Assembly: GCA_948474755.1 (NCBI GenBank)
Contig: CAOLHI010001842.1
Coordinates: 248,001 to 312,000 of the forward strand
Source of the DNA: Ctenosaura bakeri
Lineage: Eukaryota; Chordata; Lepidosauria; Squamata; Iguanidae
Length of the DNA: 64,000 nucleotides
Direction: 5' to 3'
Below, one piece after another: positions 1 to 10,340 of this stretch; the stretch's first letter is position 1, and each line of letters begins with the position of its first letter. Position numbers and translations under genes: made by a program. The notes beneath the pieces were generated by a model, which had not been told where the DNA came from, searched no databases, and was given only the letters and a program-made list of their open reading frames with translations.

Positions 1-262
1 TGCTGCTCCAGGGACTACAACACAAACTTATGGAGTCAAATTAAAAGAAAAAAAAAGTTCCGCTTAAACATTAGCAAAAATACCTTTACTGTAAGAACTG
101 TTCAGCAGTAGAATAAACTGCCTTGGAGGTCTTTTCATTGGAAGTCTTGTAACAGAAGCTGAATGAGCATCTCTCGGGAGTACTTTAGTTATCTGTTCCT
201 ACATGGCAGGGGGTTGGACTAGATTGCCCTTGGGATCCCTTCTAGCTCTGTGATTCTGTGGT
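1..262 (+). mobile_element. CR1 LINE 3' end, older diverged copy, cut by the window edge
   Basis: The segment begins inside the C-terminal part of the CR1 reverse-transcriptase ORF (the Ser-Ala-Ala-Pro-Glu-Thr-Arg box lies at the very start) and ends with the CR1 3' terminus, GGACTAGATTGCCCTTGGG followed by a decayed TCTGTGATTCTGTGG tail. Many substitutions and small deletions relative to the young copies in this window place it in the older group. No intact frame remains. Confidence 0.8.
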
Positions 263-705
263 TTATTTTAGGAAAAATATTAACTCCTCACTGAAACCTT
301 CCTTTCTACCAAGAACAAAATTAAATTAAAAAGTGGGAAGGTAGCTACTAATATGCCATTATTTTTTTAAAAAAAGAGATCCAAGGCATTGTAGAATAAT
401 TACACACCCATTAGTCTACCATTTGACGGGGGCAAAAATGTGGAAAGTGTTAACACAAGAATGACTTCCTTATTTTAGTCATTAAAATATTTGTATTCCA
501 CTGTTATCTCCAAGGATCTCAGGATGTCATGTACAAAATTGCTTTAGGCAGTTCAAGATAATTTAGGCCATTTCCACACTAGCCTGTTATAGCGCGATGA
601 TCCCACTTTCAACCTCCTCTGGCACAATTGTGGCATCCCTGTATATAGATGGTGGGTGGAAATGTTATTACAGAACAATGACTTCTCCTTCAGTTTCAAT
701 GGCAG
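263..705. other. Unassigned intergenic/intronic DNA with a palindrome-element fragment
   Basis: AT-rich sequence with no recognisable gene. At about 564..640 there is one arm of the palindromic element found throughout the window (GGCCATTTCCACACTAGCC, then the conserved TTCCACTTTCAACCTCCTCTGG-like stretch with one change), without its mirror arm. Confidence 0.5.
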
Positions 706-710
706 CCTCC

Positions 711-757
<47 letters not shown>

Positions 758-1312
758 AAGAAAGAAAAGCAATATGTAACAGAATAAAAGAAAAACACCA
801 CGTGAATAACATAAATATGAAAAAGAAAAAAAATTACAACACAAATAGCTTACATAACTATTTCTCTCCAGATCCTTTATCATCATATACTTTATCATCA
901 TATACATATAATCACATATTATAGTGATTATATATGTTTATTTCATGTATCTAAATCTCATTCTCCTTGTACTCATTATTGCTATAGTAATTTCATTCTT
1001 AAGTCTATTCTTTTCAACTATATTTAACCTATTGCCAATACTATATATGATCCTGTTATTAGCCATAAACTCTAACCCTAAATGTGAACCCATTCCGAGA
1101 GCCAATTCTATTTCAGCTTACTCTGCTTTCCAAAATTGTAGCTCTTCTTATGGAGGTGTGACACTTCCCTCAAAAGCCTTTTCCACAAATACTTTCCATA
1201 TTGCTTCAAAGTCATTCCTTTTCATTATCCCTTTTTTAAGCTTAGTTCTGCATGTTAACTTATCATTGATCACAGTTTCCCACACTTCTTTATACCATTC
1301 CTTTATTTGAAA
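706..1312 (-). mobile_element. L1-like LINE fragment (3' end), (ATT)n tail
   Basis: Read on the minus strand the right part translates to a LINE-1-type ORF2 C-terminal stretch (Lys-Glu-Trp-Tyr-Lys-Glu-Val-Trp-Glu, then Asp-Lys-Leu-Thr-Cys and Phe-Glu-Ala-Ile-Trp-Lys-Val-Phe) with an in-frame stop. The left end is a (ATT)n run at about 711..756, which is where the 3' tail of a minus-strand element should be. 5'-truncated and dead. Confidence 0.55.
711..756. repeat. (ATT)n microsatellite
   Basis: About fifteen uninterrupted ATT units, probably grown from the A-rich tail of the minus-strand L1 fragment to its right. It produces a poly-isoleucine or poly-asparagine reading frame that should not be taken for a gene. 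Confidence 0.95.
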
Positions 1313-1537
1313 GTTCTGTAGGGCTTTTCCACATTACATTGTTATAGTGCTATTATTCCACTTTCTGTCATGGGCTTCCAGGACCTAGACTGAGACTCAG
1401 GGGCAGCAGAACCTGCACTGAGCCCTGGCACAGAAATTGCTGCAGCAGAACCTGCAGAGCAGACAGTACCACCACTTGCCCCAGGGACAGAAGTGTCAGC
1501 CCCAGCAGGGAGCCCTGTTCATTCAGAAACAAGAACG
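1313..1537. other. Half palindrome element plus unassigned sequence
   Basis: At about 1318..1375 a single degenerate arm of the palindromic element (GGGCTTTTCCACATTACATTG, then TATTATTCCACTTTC). The rest, up to the SPIN target site, is unassigned and contains imperfect repeats of a GCAGCAGAACCTGCA-like unit. Confidence 0.4.
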
Positions 1538-1545
1538 ATCTAGCC

Positions 1546-2332
1546 CAGTTGTTCTCAACCTTCCTGATGCTGCGACCCTTTAATACAGTTCCTCATGTTG
1601 TGGTGACCCCCAACCATAAAATTATTTGTTTATTATTTACAGTTCCTCCCCCCGCCTCGCCGGCCAGGAACGGGAAGGGGCAGACAGGGAGGGAAAGAGG
1701 AGCCACGCGTCTCCCCTGGGAAAAACTCCGAGAACCCCCCCGGGCTCTGCTTCTGCTTCGCTCTCATTTCCGCTGGAGGGAGGGGCAGTGTGGGAAAAGT
1801 TTCCAGAGTGTTGACCCCGGCCGGGGGGGGAGGAATCCCAGCACCTTTGTCTTTTGCGCCGGGCGCAGCTCACCCCCCCAGAAAAGTGCCGCCTTGCGGC
1901 CCCCCGGCCCTTCCGCAGCGCCACCTCCGTGGCGAATGGGGCAGAGGCCGTGGTGAGGAGGGGGCCTGCCCCACGTGCTGCCACCACCCAGCTTGGGGGT
2001 GCTTTTCTGGAGGGGCGAACTGGCCTGTCAGACGGGAGATTCTCCTGGTAGCGGAGAAGGGGAGTGATTTCAGTCCCTTCTGAACAGGGGGCAGGAGGAC
2101 GCGAGCGCATGGCTCGTGCTTGCGCACCACCACTCCTGCTGTGGCGACGCTGTGGCTTAACGCGCTCCCGCCAAAGGGGGCAGGAGGACGCGAGCACGTG
2201 GCTTGCGCTTGCGCACCACCACCGAGGAGGGAATGGAGCCTACGACCATCGGATCCGATGGTCTTAGGCGACCCCTGTGAAAGGGTCGTTCGACCCCCAA
2301 AGGGGTCGCGACCCACAGGTTGAGAACTGCTG
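1546..2332 (-). mobile_element. SPIN-type hAT transposon, non-autonomous, with GC-rich interior
   Basis: Both ends match the SPIN (space invader) hAT family: CAGTTGTTCTCAACC at the left and GGTTGAGAACTGCTG at the right, with the diagnostic subterminal stretches (AACATGAGGAACTGTATT and GGTCGCGACCC on the minus strand, CATCGGATCCGATGG near the 5' side). An 8-bp target duplication ATCTAGCC is present at 1538..1545 and 2333..2340, close to the TCTAGA-like target known for SPIN. The interior, about 1660..2260, is very GC-rich, is not the usual short SPIN interior, and is shared with the copy at 43595. No transposase reading frame. Confidence 0.9.
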
Positions 2333-2340
2333 ATCTAGCC

Positions 2341-2724
2341 ATACCTACCTTCGTCCAGCGTAGACACCAAAAGGATCTCCTGCCTCACTCCCGGCGAATT
2401 CATGCCAAGCACCAATTAATCAGACACCAGCTGCACTGACCTTGGAACCTGTAAGAACTGAGCCTTTCCCCTCTGGCCTTTGTCAGCAAACGACTGACCA
2501 TTTCTCCTGTGCATGCTTCTGTTTGCTTCCCTTGCCTGTTATTCTGCTGTTTGACCTGTGTTTATATTGTCTGCCGTTGATTTATGGACATTGCTGGGAT
2601 TGTTATTTGCTTCTCATTTGTAAGGTTGTTTTCTTCCTAAAGTAAACGGACTAATTGCTTAACTACCTGAGCTTCTTGACCTGTATTATCAGCTTCTCTT
2701 GGCTGCCAGCCCAGCCCAGGATCA
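2341..2724. other. Unassigned sequence
   Basis: No gene, RNA or clear transposon signature seen between the SPIN target site and the next palindromic elements. Confidence 0.4.
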
Positions 2725-3094
2725 TTTCCGCACTACAGTGTTAAAGTGCTGCTATTCCACTATCAACCTCCTATGGAATTCTGGGGTTTGTAGTTTAGGG
2801 AAGGGCACTTTGAATTCTCAGCCAAAGAGCTCTTTGGTCTCAGTAAACAACAAACCCCAGAATTCCACAGGGCATTGAAAGTGGAATAGCAGCAGTTTTA
2901 CACTGTAGTGCAGAAATGGCCCAGGTGTGGACACTTTCAGCCTCCTATGGAATCCTGGGGGTTGTAGTTTAGGGAGGGGCATTGAGAATTCCCAGCCAGA
3001 GAGCTCTTTGTTCTCAGTAAACTTCAAACCCCCAGAATTCCACAGGAGGTTGAAAGTGGAATAATAACATTTTAACAGTATAGGGTGGAAAGGA
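2725..3094. mobile_element. Two older palindromic elements in tandem
   Basis: Two copies (about 2725..2929 and 2930..3094) of the older, longer version of the palindromic family: ATTTCCGCACTACAGTG at the left, AAATGGCC at the right of the first copy, mirror arms with CCTATGGAATTCTGGGG and CCCCAGAATTCCAC, and an interior carrying the short palindrome-like CAGCCAGAGAGCTC motif. More diverged arms than the loop-free copies elsewhere. Confidence 0.7.
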
Positions 3095-3096
3095 CC

Positions 3097-3540
3097 ATAG
3101 AATCATAGAATCATAGAAATGTAGAGTTGGAAGAGACCCCAGGGGCCATCCAGTCCAACCCCCTGCCATGCAGGAACACCCTCAAAGCACTCCCTTGGAC
3201 AGATGGCCATCCAGCCTCTGCTTAAAAACCTCCAAGGAAAGAGACTCCACTACACTCCGAGGCAGCAGATTCCACTGCCGGACAGCCCTGACCGTCAGGA
3301 AGTTCTTCCTGAGGTTCAGGTGGAATCTCCTTTCCTGCAGCTTGAATCCATTGCTCCTTGTCCTGGTCTCTGGAGCAGCAGAAAACAAGCCCTCTCCCTC
3401 CTCTACGTGGCATCCCTTCAAATATTTAAGCATGGCTATCATGTCCCCTCTTAACCTTCTCTTCTGTAGACTAAACATACCCAGCTCTCTAAGTCTATCC
3501 TCATAGGGCTTCATGGCTTCCAGGCCTCTCACCATAGACA
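3097..3540 (-). mobile_element. CR1 LINE 3' end, young copy
   Basis: Minus-strand CR1: the 3' tail appears as repeated GAATCATA at 3097..3118, followed by the terminal GTAGAGTTGGAAGAGACCCC block and then, in antisense, the ORF2 C-terminus (Arg-Leu-Arg-Gly-Asp-Met-Ile-Ala-Met ... Ser-Ala-Ala-Pro-Glu-Thr-Arg-Thr-Arg ... Gln-Arg-Leu-Asp-Gly-His). The minus frame is open for 119 codons (3182..3541). 5'-truncated. Confidence 0.92.
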
Positions 3541-4134
3541 TTAGTAGTTCCTCCAGAGGTTACAGGAGCTATCCAAATGCTGAAATCAATTACCAATGAA
3601 GCTTCAGCACCTGGACAGCTCCCTTGACACCTGGGGGAGCTACAAGCACATATAAAGGCCCAGGTGATGAGGCTACCGTTAAAGCCAAGCTTGGAGTCAC
3701 CGTCCTGTAATGGAGCCATGCCCCCATCTGCATTGACTGAATGTACAGGGTTGGTTCGTCTGCGTAGGTGAGGTTCATATTTCTCATGAAATGCTGCTGA
3801 GTGAAGCTGACTGTCTGGGAACAGAGGTGTTTTCCTTTTACAGGCCAGTAACTAGTTACACAACAGAGAGCAGATGGTAGGAGTAAATAGGTAGTTCTCC
3901 TAGTGGAAGTAGGGAAGCTGTGGGGTTCTGCAGGACTCTTTATTGGGACCAGAGTTCTTAAATTTATTCAGAAATGACCTGGATTCAGGGATGTAGCAAG
4001 AGGGGGATAAAAGACACCTTTGTCCCCACATAAGAATTTACTTATTTATTGTTTTTATTTATTTAAAGTATTTCTATTATTGCCTCCAATCCCACAAGGG
4101 CTCTTGAGGTGATGGACAAATAAAAACTAAAACA
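3541..4134. other. Unassigned sequence
   Basis: No coding signal. Contains a short TTTA/TTTATTT-rich patch near 4035..4080 but no element I can name. Confidence 0.4.
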
Positions 4135-4317
4135 ATTGTTGTGTGCCTTAAAGTCATATTTGACTAAAGGTGACCCTAAGGCAAACCTATCATGGGGATC
4201 TTCTGAGAGTGTGTGAGTTGCCCAAGGTCACCCAGTGGGTTTCCATGGCTGAACTGGGCCCTGCTCTGCAGAGTGATAGTTCAAGACTCAAACTGCTACA
4301 CCATGCTGGCTCTCCAG
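4135..4317 (-). mobile_element. CORE-type tRNA SINE
   Basis: In minus orientation: the CAACAA tail end with GTGTGCCTTAAAGTCA, the GGTGACCCTAAGG block, the CORE-like GTTGCCCAAGGTCACCCAGTGGGTTTCCATGG, and the tRNA-like head ending ACACCATGCTGGCTCT. Same family as the copies at 13532, 15708, 35455, 35648, 36043, 36873, 59490 and 61725. Confidence 0.8.
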
Positions 4318-4380
4318 TTAAAACAATACAAAGGTTTTAAAAAAAACATTTTAAAACACATTGAAATGTTCTTTTTAAAA

Positions 4381-4895
4381 ATGATAGAATCATAGAGTTG
4401 GAAGAGACCCCAGGGGTCATCGAGTCCAATCCCCTGCTATGCAGGAACACACATCAAAGCATTCCCAACAGACGGCCATCCAGCCTCTGCTTAAAAACCT
4501 CCAAAGAAGGAAGAGACTCCACCACACTCCATGGAGGCAGCAGATTCCACTGCCGGACAGCTCTGACCTTCAGGAAGTTCTTCCTGAGGTTCAAGTGGAA
4601 TCTCCTTTCCTGCAGCTTGAATCCATTGCTCCTTGTCCTGGTCTCTGGAGCAGCAGAAAACAAGCCCTGTCCTTCCTCTACATGGCATCCCTTCAAATAT
4701 TTAACCATGGCTCTCATGTTCCCTCTTCACCTTCTCTTCTGCAGACTAAACATACCCAGCTCCCTAAGCCGCTCCTCATAGGGCTTCATGGCTCCCAGAC
4801 CCTTCACCATTTTGGTCGCCCTCCTCTGGACACGTTCCAGCTTGTCGACATCCTTCTTGAATTGAGGAGCCCAGAACTGGACACACAAAAATCCT
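4381..4895 (-). mobile_element. CR1 LINE 3' end
   Basis: Minus-strand CR1 with one ATAGAATCATAG tail unit, then the antisense ORF2 C-terminus out to the [12 protein letters not shown] region near 4860. Several frame breaks relative to the 30400 copy. 5'-truncated at about 4895. Confidence 0.9.
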
Positions 4896-5072
4896 GAAAG
4901 CCGTCTAAAATCAATGCTATAATCTTGTTTTAAAACAGCTAAAATTGTCCTCCCAAGCACCGAATCTCATGTGGAACAGCACTGTTTTGGCTGCCTGTGG
5001 GAAGCATAACAGAGGTGGGGCTTGCCCAACTTCCTTGGGTAGGGAGTTCCACAGTTGAGGGGCTATTATGGA

Positions 5073-5555
5073 GAATCATAGAATCATAGAAATGTAGAGT
5101 TGGAAGAGACCCCAGGGGCCATCCAGTCCAACCCCCTGCAGTGCAGGAACACCCTCAAAGCACTCCCGACAGATGGCCATCAAGCCTCTGCTTAAAAACC
5201 TCCAAGGAAGGAGCCTCCACTACACTCCATGGAGGCAGCAGATTCCACTGCCGGACAGCCCTGACCGTCAGGAAGTTCTTCCTGAGGTTCAGATGGAATC
5301 TCCTTTCCTGCAGCTTGAATCCACTGCTCCTTGTCCTGGTCTCTGGAGCAGCAGAAAACAAGCCCTCTCCCTCCTCCACATGGCATCCCTTCAAATATTT
5401 AAACATGGCTATCATGTCCCCTCTTAACCTTCTCTTCTGCAGACTAAACATACCCATCCTCATAGGGCTTCATGGCTTCCAGGCCCCTCACCATTTTGGT
5501 CGCCCTCCTCTGGACTTGCTCCAGCTTGACCATGTCCTTCTTGAATTGGGAGAAA
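5073..5555 (-). mobile_element. CR1 LINE 3' end, young copy
   Basis: Tail GAATCATAGAATCATAG at 5073..5090, terminal GTTGGAAGAGACCCCAGGGG block, antisense ORF2 C-terminus open for 102 codons in the minus frame (5155..5463), a small internal deletion near 5455, then the [11 protein letters not shown] region. 5'-truncated at a Phe-Lys-Lys-Asp-Met codon run. Confidence 0.92.
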
Positions 5556-5674
5556 ACCCTGTTCTTGTACCCACCAACCTAATTTCACAGGTTGTTGGCA
5601 TCCAGTTTGACATCTCAGTGAATTTTTCCTTCAGTCTCCAAATGTTGGTACTCTAATTACTTAACATTTCAGTT

Positions 5675-6178
5675 GAGATGGGGTACATGACAAAATCCAA
5701 AGAATTTGTAAGCTGAATTTTGAAATGAAACCAGAGCTTTATTTGTTAAATATGCCAGGGCAACAAAGGGAAATAAGAAGTCATCAGAGGATATTATTAT
5801 ATCTAATAACTGCAGCAAGGTTGACATACACGCAGCACTGGAAAGAAAAGAAACATATTGATATAGAAGAAGAATGGAAGTTAAAAGTCCTGGATATGAC
5901 AGAGATGGAAAAATTAGCCTTTTCTTTGAAGAATAAATCTATCCAGAAGTTTGAGAAAGAATGGAAAAGAGTATTGGATTGGGTAAGGATATAAATGTAT
6001 AAGCAATCAAAGAAGAAATGAAGTAGCTGTTCTTCTCTCTGTAAGATGGAAATTATGCTTGTAATGGAATGGAAATAAGCCATTTCAACTGGAAGATTTA
6101 AGCATGGAAGTGTGTGTGTGGGGGGTTATTTTGGGGACAAACTTTTAATAAAAACTATACAAAAAATATATAAAATCA
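5675..6178 (+). mobile_element. L1 LINE 3' end, truncated
   Basis: Encodes the ORF2 C-terminus (5725..5994, 89 codons: Leu-Tyr-Leu-Leu-Asn-Met, then Ala-Ala-Arg-Leu-Thr-Tyr, Trp-Lys-Glu-Lys-Lys-His-Ile-Asp-Ile-Glu-Glu) with a natural stop, followed by a 3' UTR with (GT)n/GGGG and an A-rich tail ending near 6178. Same subfamily as the minus-strand copies at 33696 and 34814, which share both coding and 3' UTR sequence. Confidence 0.8.
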
Positions 6179-6950
6179 ATTGAGCACTTAGAAATAACCG
6201 TTTAGGAATCCAACGGAAATGATAGGCCAGAATCCTGCATCACCCCAGGGCTAACAAATCCCAAATGTACTGAAACCATGTACATATACAAAGAAGGCTG
6301 TCTGTGCACGTATGCTTTGTGCGCCTCCGGACTCACCTTTCGTACATCTACAGCTATGTGTGAGAATTCGTTCTCAAGTGCGATACATGTGTTGACACCA
6401 GACAGGCGCTCGCTGCTTCATCAGAGAAAGCAAATTAATCGTGGCTTTGCAAAGTAACATATCTGAAGAAATTTCAAGTGGATGATTTCTCTGCAAGTTT
6501 CCATAGAAATTGCAGGGCGTTACACTTTGCTAACAGTTCAGATCTTCATAGTAGGATGTGTATCTCTTAACCAAAATGATGGGGACCGGAGGTGTTTCAG
6601 ATCTGGGATTTTTTTTTTAGGTTTTGGAATATTTGCATATACATAGCTATTTTGGAGATCGGACCTAAGTCTAAGCATAAAATTCGTTTATGGTTCGTAT
6701 ACACCTTCATTTGTAAATTTAAATTGTTGTAAATTATATACCATTGTTGTTGTATATATACTGTTGTAGAATCGTAAATTATGTGCAATTCTTTCAGTGC
6801 AAAGTCTGCTCCTTTATCAGTTCTTCTCTTGCCTTCTTCTTCTAGGGAATATGAGGGAATTAGAGGAGATCAGTTGGAACCATGTGCATGCATTGCTTGC
6901 ATGATATCTCCGTTTGGGCCATACACATATGCAGCTTGCAAAGCTTGCAA
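6179..6950. other. Unassigned sequence
   Basis: AT-rich stretch with a TTGTTGTATATA-rich patch near 6730..6760. No gene or named repeat seen. Confidence 0.4.
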
Positions 6951-7406
6951 AGCAAGGGGCTAAGGACCAAAGTGGAAAAACCACAAATATCAAAATGTGT
7001 GTCGGGGGGGGAACGGGGTGAGGCATGGTGGGACCCATGGAACAGGCACCCAGGGTCCAAACCAAATCAGAGAAAGGAGAAGGGAAAGGGGTATGTCAGG
7101 ATGGTGACCCTATACTTCCTCTCTCACACTCATCTCTTTCCTTGGGTGTTGGGGGGCATCTGTACAGGGCTTGTGGTGCTGAGAAATCGGGTTGTGAGCT
7201 ATCCTTTGCTAGCCAGACAGCTGCTGGTGGAGGAGGACTGGAGGTGGGAGATGTTAAAGGGCTGCACCGCCTGATCAGAGCCACCAAGAGGGAAAGTTCC
7301 TTTAGAAAATAAGTGCTTAAAGTGAGGGCAGCAGGGTTTGGATTTGGAGAAACTCACAAATAATCAAATCCATGCAAATTAAACCTGCAAATGTGGAGGG
7401 CCGACT
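6951..7406 (+). mobile_element. pogo/Tigger-like DNA transposon, left end missing
   Basis: Related over most of its length to the complete element at 17386..17861 (opposite strand): CACAAATATCAAAATGTG, the CACCCAGGGTCCAAACC and CCCTATACTTCCTCTCTC blocks, and the right terminus GTGGAGGGCCGACTA next to TA. Terminal CAGTyGGCCCTCCA-type repeats with TA targets are typical of pogo/Tigger members of Tc1/mariner. The left terminal repeat is absent. No transposase frame. Confidence 0.65.
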
Positions 7407-7569
7407 ATATATTTCCAGTATCCACATCCTGGGATGAAAGCTTGCAAATTAAAAGTTCTGTAGACTTTTGATAATGCCGAATCTCACTCAGCGTTGCTGT
7501 ACCAGGCCTGCAGCAATGAGATTTCGTGACGCCACCAGTAAAGGGAGCAGGTTTTTTTAGCAGCTTTAA
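7407..7569. other. Unassigned sequence
   Basis: Short unassigned stretch between two DNA elements. Confidence 0.3.
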
Positions 7570-7731
7570 TAGCCTGTTTCCACACTAGCCTGCTATAGTG
7601 CTATTATTCCACTTTCAACATCCTATGGAATCCTGGGGTTTGCAGTTTTGGGAGGGGCCGGATGGCCCCAGGATTCCATAGGATGTTGAAAGTGGAATAA
7701 TAGCGCTAAAGCAGTCTAGTGCGGAAACATT
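7570..7731. mobile_element. Palindromic (fold-back) DNA element
   Basis: Near-mirror arms: TGTTTCCACACTAGCCTGC at the left and its complement (GCAGTCTAGTGCGGAAACA) at the right, with CATCCTATGGAATCCTGGGG and CCCCAGGATTCCATAGGATG inside. The centre is deleted asymmetrically around GGGGCCGGATGGCCCC. Confidence 0.85.
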
Positions 7732-8165
7732 ATTACAGAAACACTGCGCACAGAACCGTTGGAGTCTGCCTCTGCTGGCACCATGGCATCAACATCCCTG
7801 TCTGTAACATCCCTCGGGGAAAGTTGTCTTGTGCTCCCCTGGCCACTCCATTCAGGGCAAATTGGTCAAATTTGGGAATGCCACTATTTCATTCACCCAA
7901 AGAATGAGCTCCCAAAGAATTTCTCAGAAGCAGATGAATGCAATGGGATGCAATATACTTAAGGATAAAGTGAAGCACCGTGAGTCCAAAACACTTATCC
8001 TGACTTTGCACATACAGTGATTAGGTATGACTACAGGTTTTCCCCAGTTTTCTGACAGATCAGGAACACTGTCATAAAGTGAAACTGGTTGAAAAGAGGA
8101 ACCCATGCATTGTACCGTAGCGAGCACGAAGGACTTACAGAGGCTCACATGGGACCAATGACACG
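7732..8165. other. Unassigned sequence
   Basis: No gene seen. It ends at the putative 4-bp target copy CACG (8162..8165) of the LTR to the right. Confidence 0.35.
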
Positions 8166-9061
8166 TGTTACCCTGTTTGCTTAGGACTCCTTTAAGAGCA
8201 TTCCCAAAAGCTGTCAAAATTGTCTCTTGTGGGGAAAAATTACCTCTGCACTGCTTTAGCTATGCAAAGAGGACAGGGTACTTAGGATCTTTAACCCAAT
8301 CTTTATGGGCTCAGGCCCAGTCAAAAATCATACAGATTGTTCAAATGTAAGTATTTTATTGACATAGAAGTAAAAGTCCCTACAATCACTCAGCTTCACT
8401 CACTACAACAAGCATACAAGACTATACAAAGTTAGAAAGAGATGAAAATGAAGAGAGAGAGAGAGAGAGACATAATGGGTTTGATTTAATACTGTACCAA
8501 TCCAGAAGTCTTCAGCTGGGAGAAAATGATCTCAGCCACGCCTTTAGGGGCTGAAGGGAGCTTACCAGCTTCATGGTTGCAGATCTGAGAGAACTCCTAA
8601 CTCTAAGCTCTCAAAACTCCAAAAAGAATCTCTCTCACTCTCCAAAAACTCCAAAAAGAATCAGAAAATGTGCCTAGTTATGGTGTTCTGTGAAACCAGA
8701 TGGCTGCAGTTTTTTCATTAAGATGGATTATTTTCTTTTGTAGTTCAAAGAAAATACAACCAACCTTCCTTGTAGTTTCCTGCAAGATCAGTATCTCTCC
8801 AGAGATGCATGCCTCAATGAGTCAAATTCCAGGCTGCTTTGCATTGTTTATTTATTCTCAGAGAGTAATTGTCGTCCTGCTGAAAATCCATTCAAGTAGC
8901 CGTTGAGCCATTTGCCAGATAACCCAGGATGTGACAGGAAACAGGCTACTCAGCTCTCCTGCCTACGTGTCCTTCCAGTATATCTCTATGGCTCACTATG
9001 TTTGATATAAAATAATTAGGATCCTCAGGACATGGTTTTTAGGTGTGTTAGGAGGCTTACA
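8166..9061 (-). mobile_element. Putative solo LTR of a retroelement
   Basis: On the + strand it starts TGTTACCCTG and ends GGCTTACA, flanked by CACG at 8162..8165 and 9062..9065. On the minus strand an AATAAA signal lies at about 8351, followed by a terminal part similar to the LTR at 58046 (shared TTGGGTTTAAAGATCCT-like and AGTTACCCTG-like blocks and the CAGGGTAACA end). The right boundary is less certain than the left; an alternative end GATGTGACA lies at 8936. No gag or pol sequence is attached. A (GA)n run lies at 8455..8470. Confidence 0.5.
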
Positions 9062-9065
9062 CACG

Positions 9066-9472
9066 CCTGCTGCTTGCAAAGTCTCTCAAATGGCTAAGTG
9101 ACCTTTCCCCCTTTCAGCTCGCTTTGCAAGCAGCGTGCACGTGCGAGATGGTTCAAGTGAGCTTCCATAGGCAAGAAGAACTGGTGAAAGAATGGAATCC
9201 CTGTCAATTTAACAGAACTTGTCCTTAATTTGGAAGCATCAAAAGAGTGAGTTGTCAAATAATGGAGCATCAAAAGGTGGGAGCTTCCTATATCCTAACT
9301 TCACATATATGCTGGTTATGGATTACTACCCATTACTGATTGAGTCTGACTAATCAGTAATGAAGCACGAAAGGTTCTGATGGATACTTCCAGGCCAAGC
9401 CAGATGTTTTGTCACTGAAGTGGTCACTTTAAAAAAAAAAATACTCCAAATAAACTCAGAGCCCAAAGAAAT
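9066..9472. other. Unassigned sequence
   Basis: No coding or repeat signature recognised, apart from a short inverted pair TTACTGATT/AATCAGTAA near 9333..9362. Confidence 0.35.
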
Positions 9473-9475
9473 CAA

Positions 9476-9655
9476 GGCCATTTCTGCACTAGCCTGTTAT
9501 AGCGCGATGATTCCACTTTCAACATCTTCTGGAATCCTGGGGTTTGCAGTTTCGGGAGGGGCCGGCCGGCCCCTCCCGAAACTGCAAACCCCAGGATTCC
9601 AGAGGATGTTGAAAGTGGAATCATCGCCCTATAACAGGCTAGTGCGGAAATAGCC
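9476..9655. mobile_element. Palindromic DNA element, near-perfect 180-bp hairpin
   Basis: Almost exact inverted repeat with its centre at GGCCGGCCGGCC and no loop. Ends GGCCATTTCTGC and GCGGAAATAGCC; 3-bp target duplication CAA at 9473..9475 and 9656..9658. A good reference copy of the family. Confidence 0.93.
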
Positions 9656-9799
9656 CAAGAATGGAGCTCAACTGTTATGGGGGAGAAAGTTTCAAAATGT
9701 CTTCCTGCCCCACAGTCCCAATAAAAATCTCCCCAGAGTTCTTCCTTGGCAAGATTCTCAACAGTACTGTAGTGGAACAAAGCAAATTGTATTAGAAGG

Positions 9800-10112
9800 T
9801 TCATTATGTTTGCGGGAGGATGGAGCAAGTCTGTTTTCTGTTGCTCGAGAGACTAGGACATGGAGCAATGGCTTTAAACTTCAGGGAAAGAATTTCCTTC
9901 TAAATCTTAGGAAGAACTTCCCCATGATAAGAGGAGCTCAACAGTGGAGTATGCGGATGCCTGGGAGTGTGGTGGAGTCTCCTTCTTTGGGTTTTTTAAA
10001 ACAGAGGCTGGATGGTCATCCTTTGGGAGTGCTTCGATGGTGCACTCCTGCATGAAAGAAGGTTGTTGGACTTCATGGCCCTTATGCTGCCTTTGCAATT
10101 ATATGATTCTGC
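9800..10112 (+). mobile_element. CR1 LINE 3' end, older copy
   Basis: Plus-strand remnant of the CR1 ORF2 C-terminus starting at Glu-Asp-Gly-Ala-Ser-Leu-Phe-Ser (frame 9810..10055), with diverged residues relative to the young group and a decayed tail ending ATATGATTCTG. Confidence 0.85.
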
Positions 10113-10322
10113 CCTCCCTACTTTATGTCCTACTGCAGTGGCAGCTGGTGGGGTGGCAAGTCTGCTCTGGTTTTAGTGTGAACTTTAAAGGAGGTATCCA
10201 GGATCCTGAACTCGACCCTCACAGAGGTCCAACACCTCGCATAGCTTCTTTAAATCCCAGGCTACAATCTGGAGCTTGCCCCACTGACACCGAATCCGGC
10301 AATCTCTGCTGTCCTGACGGCT
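10113..10322. other. Unassigned sequence
   Basis: No feature recognised; it ends at the 18-bp target copy of the neighbouring L1. Confidence 0.35.
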
Positions 10323-10340
10323 TCCAAACCGAGCGGTTAT

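Noticed and set aside
553..907. Poly-isoleucine or poly-asparagine frames
   Set aside because: They translate the (ATT)n microsatellite.
1637..2197. 186-codon and overlapping frames in both strands of the first SPIN interior
   Set aside because: Frames are long only because the interior is very GC-rich; they lie inside a transposon, overlap each other on both strands and resemble no protein.
3168..3506. Recurrent frames beginning Met-Gln-Glu-His-Pro-Gln-Ser (here and at 5141, 13121, 40308 and elsewhere)
   Set aside because: These are the antisense of the CR1 ORF2 C-terminus; their conservation reflects the LINE, not a gene family.
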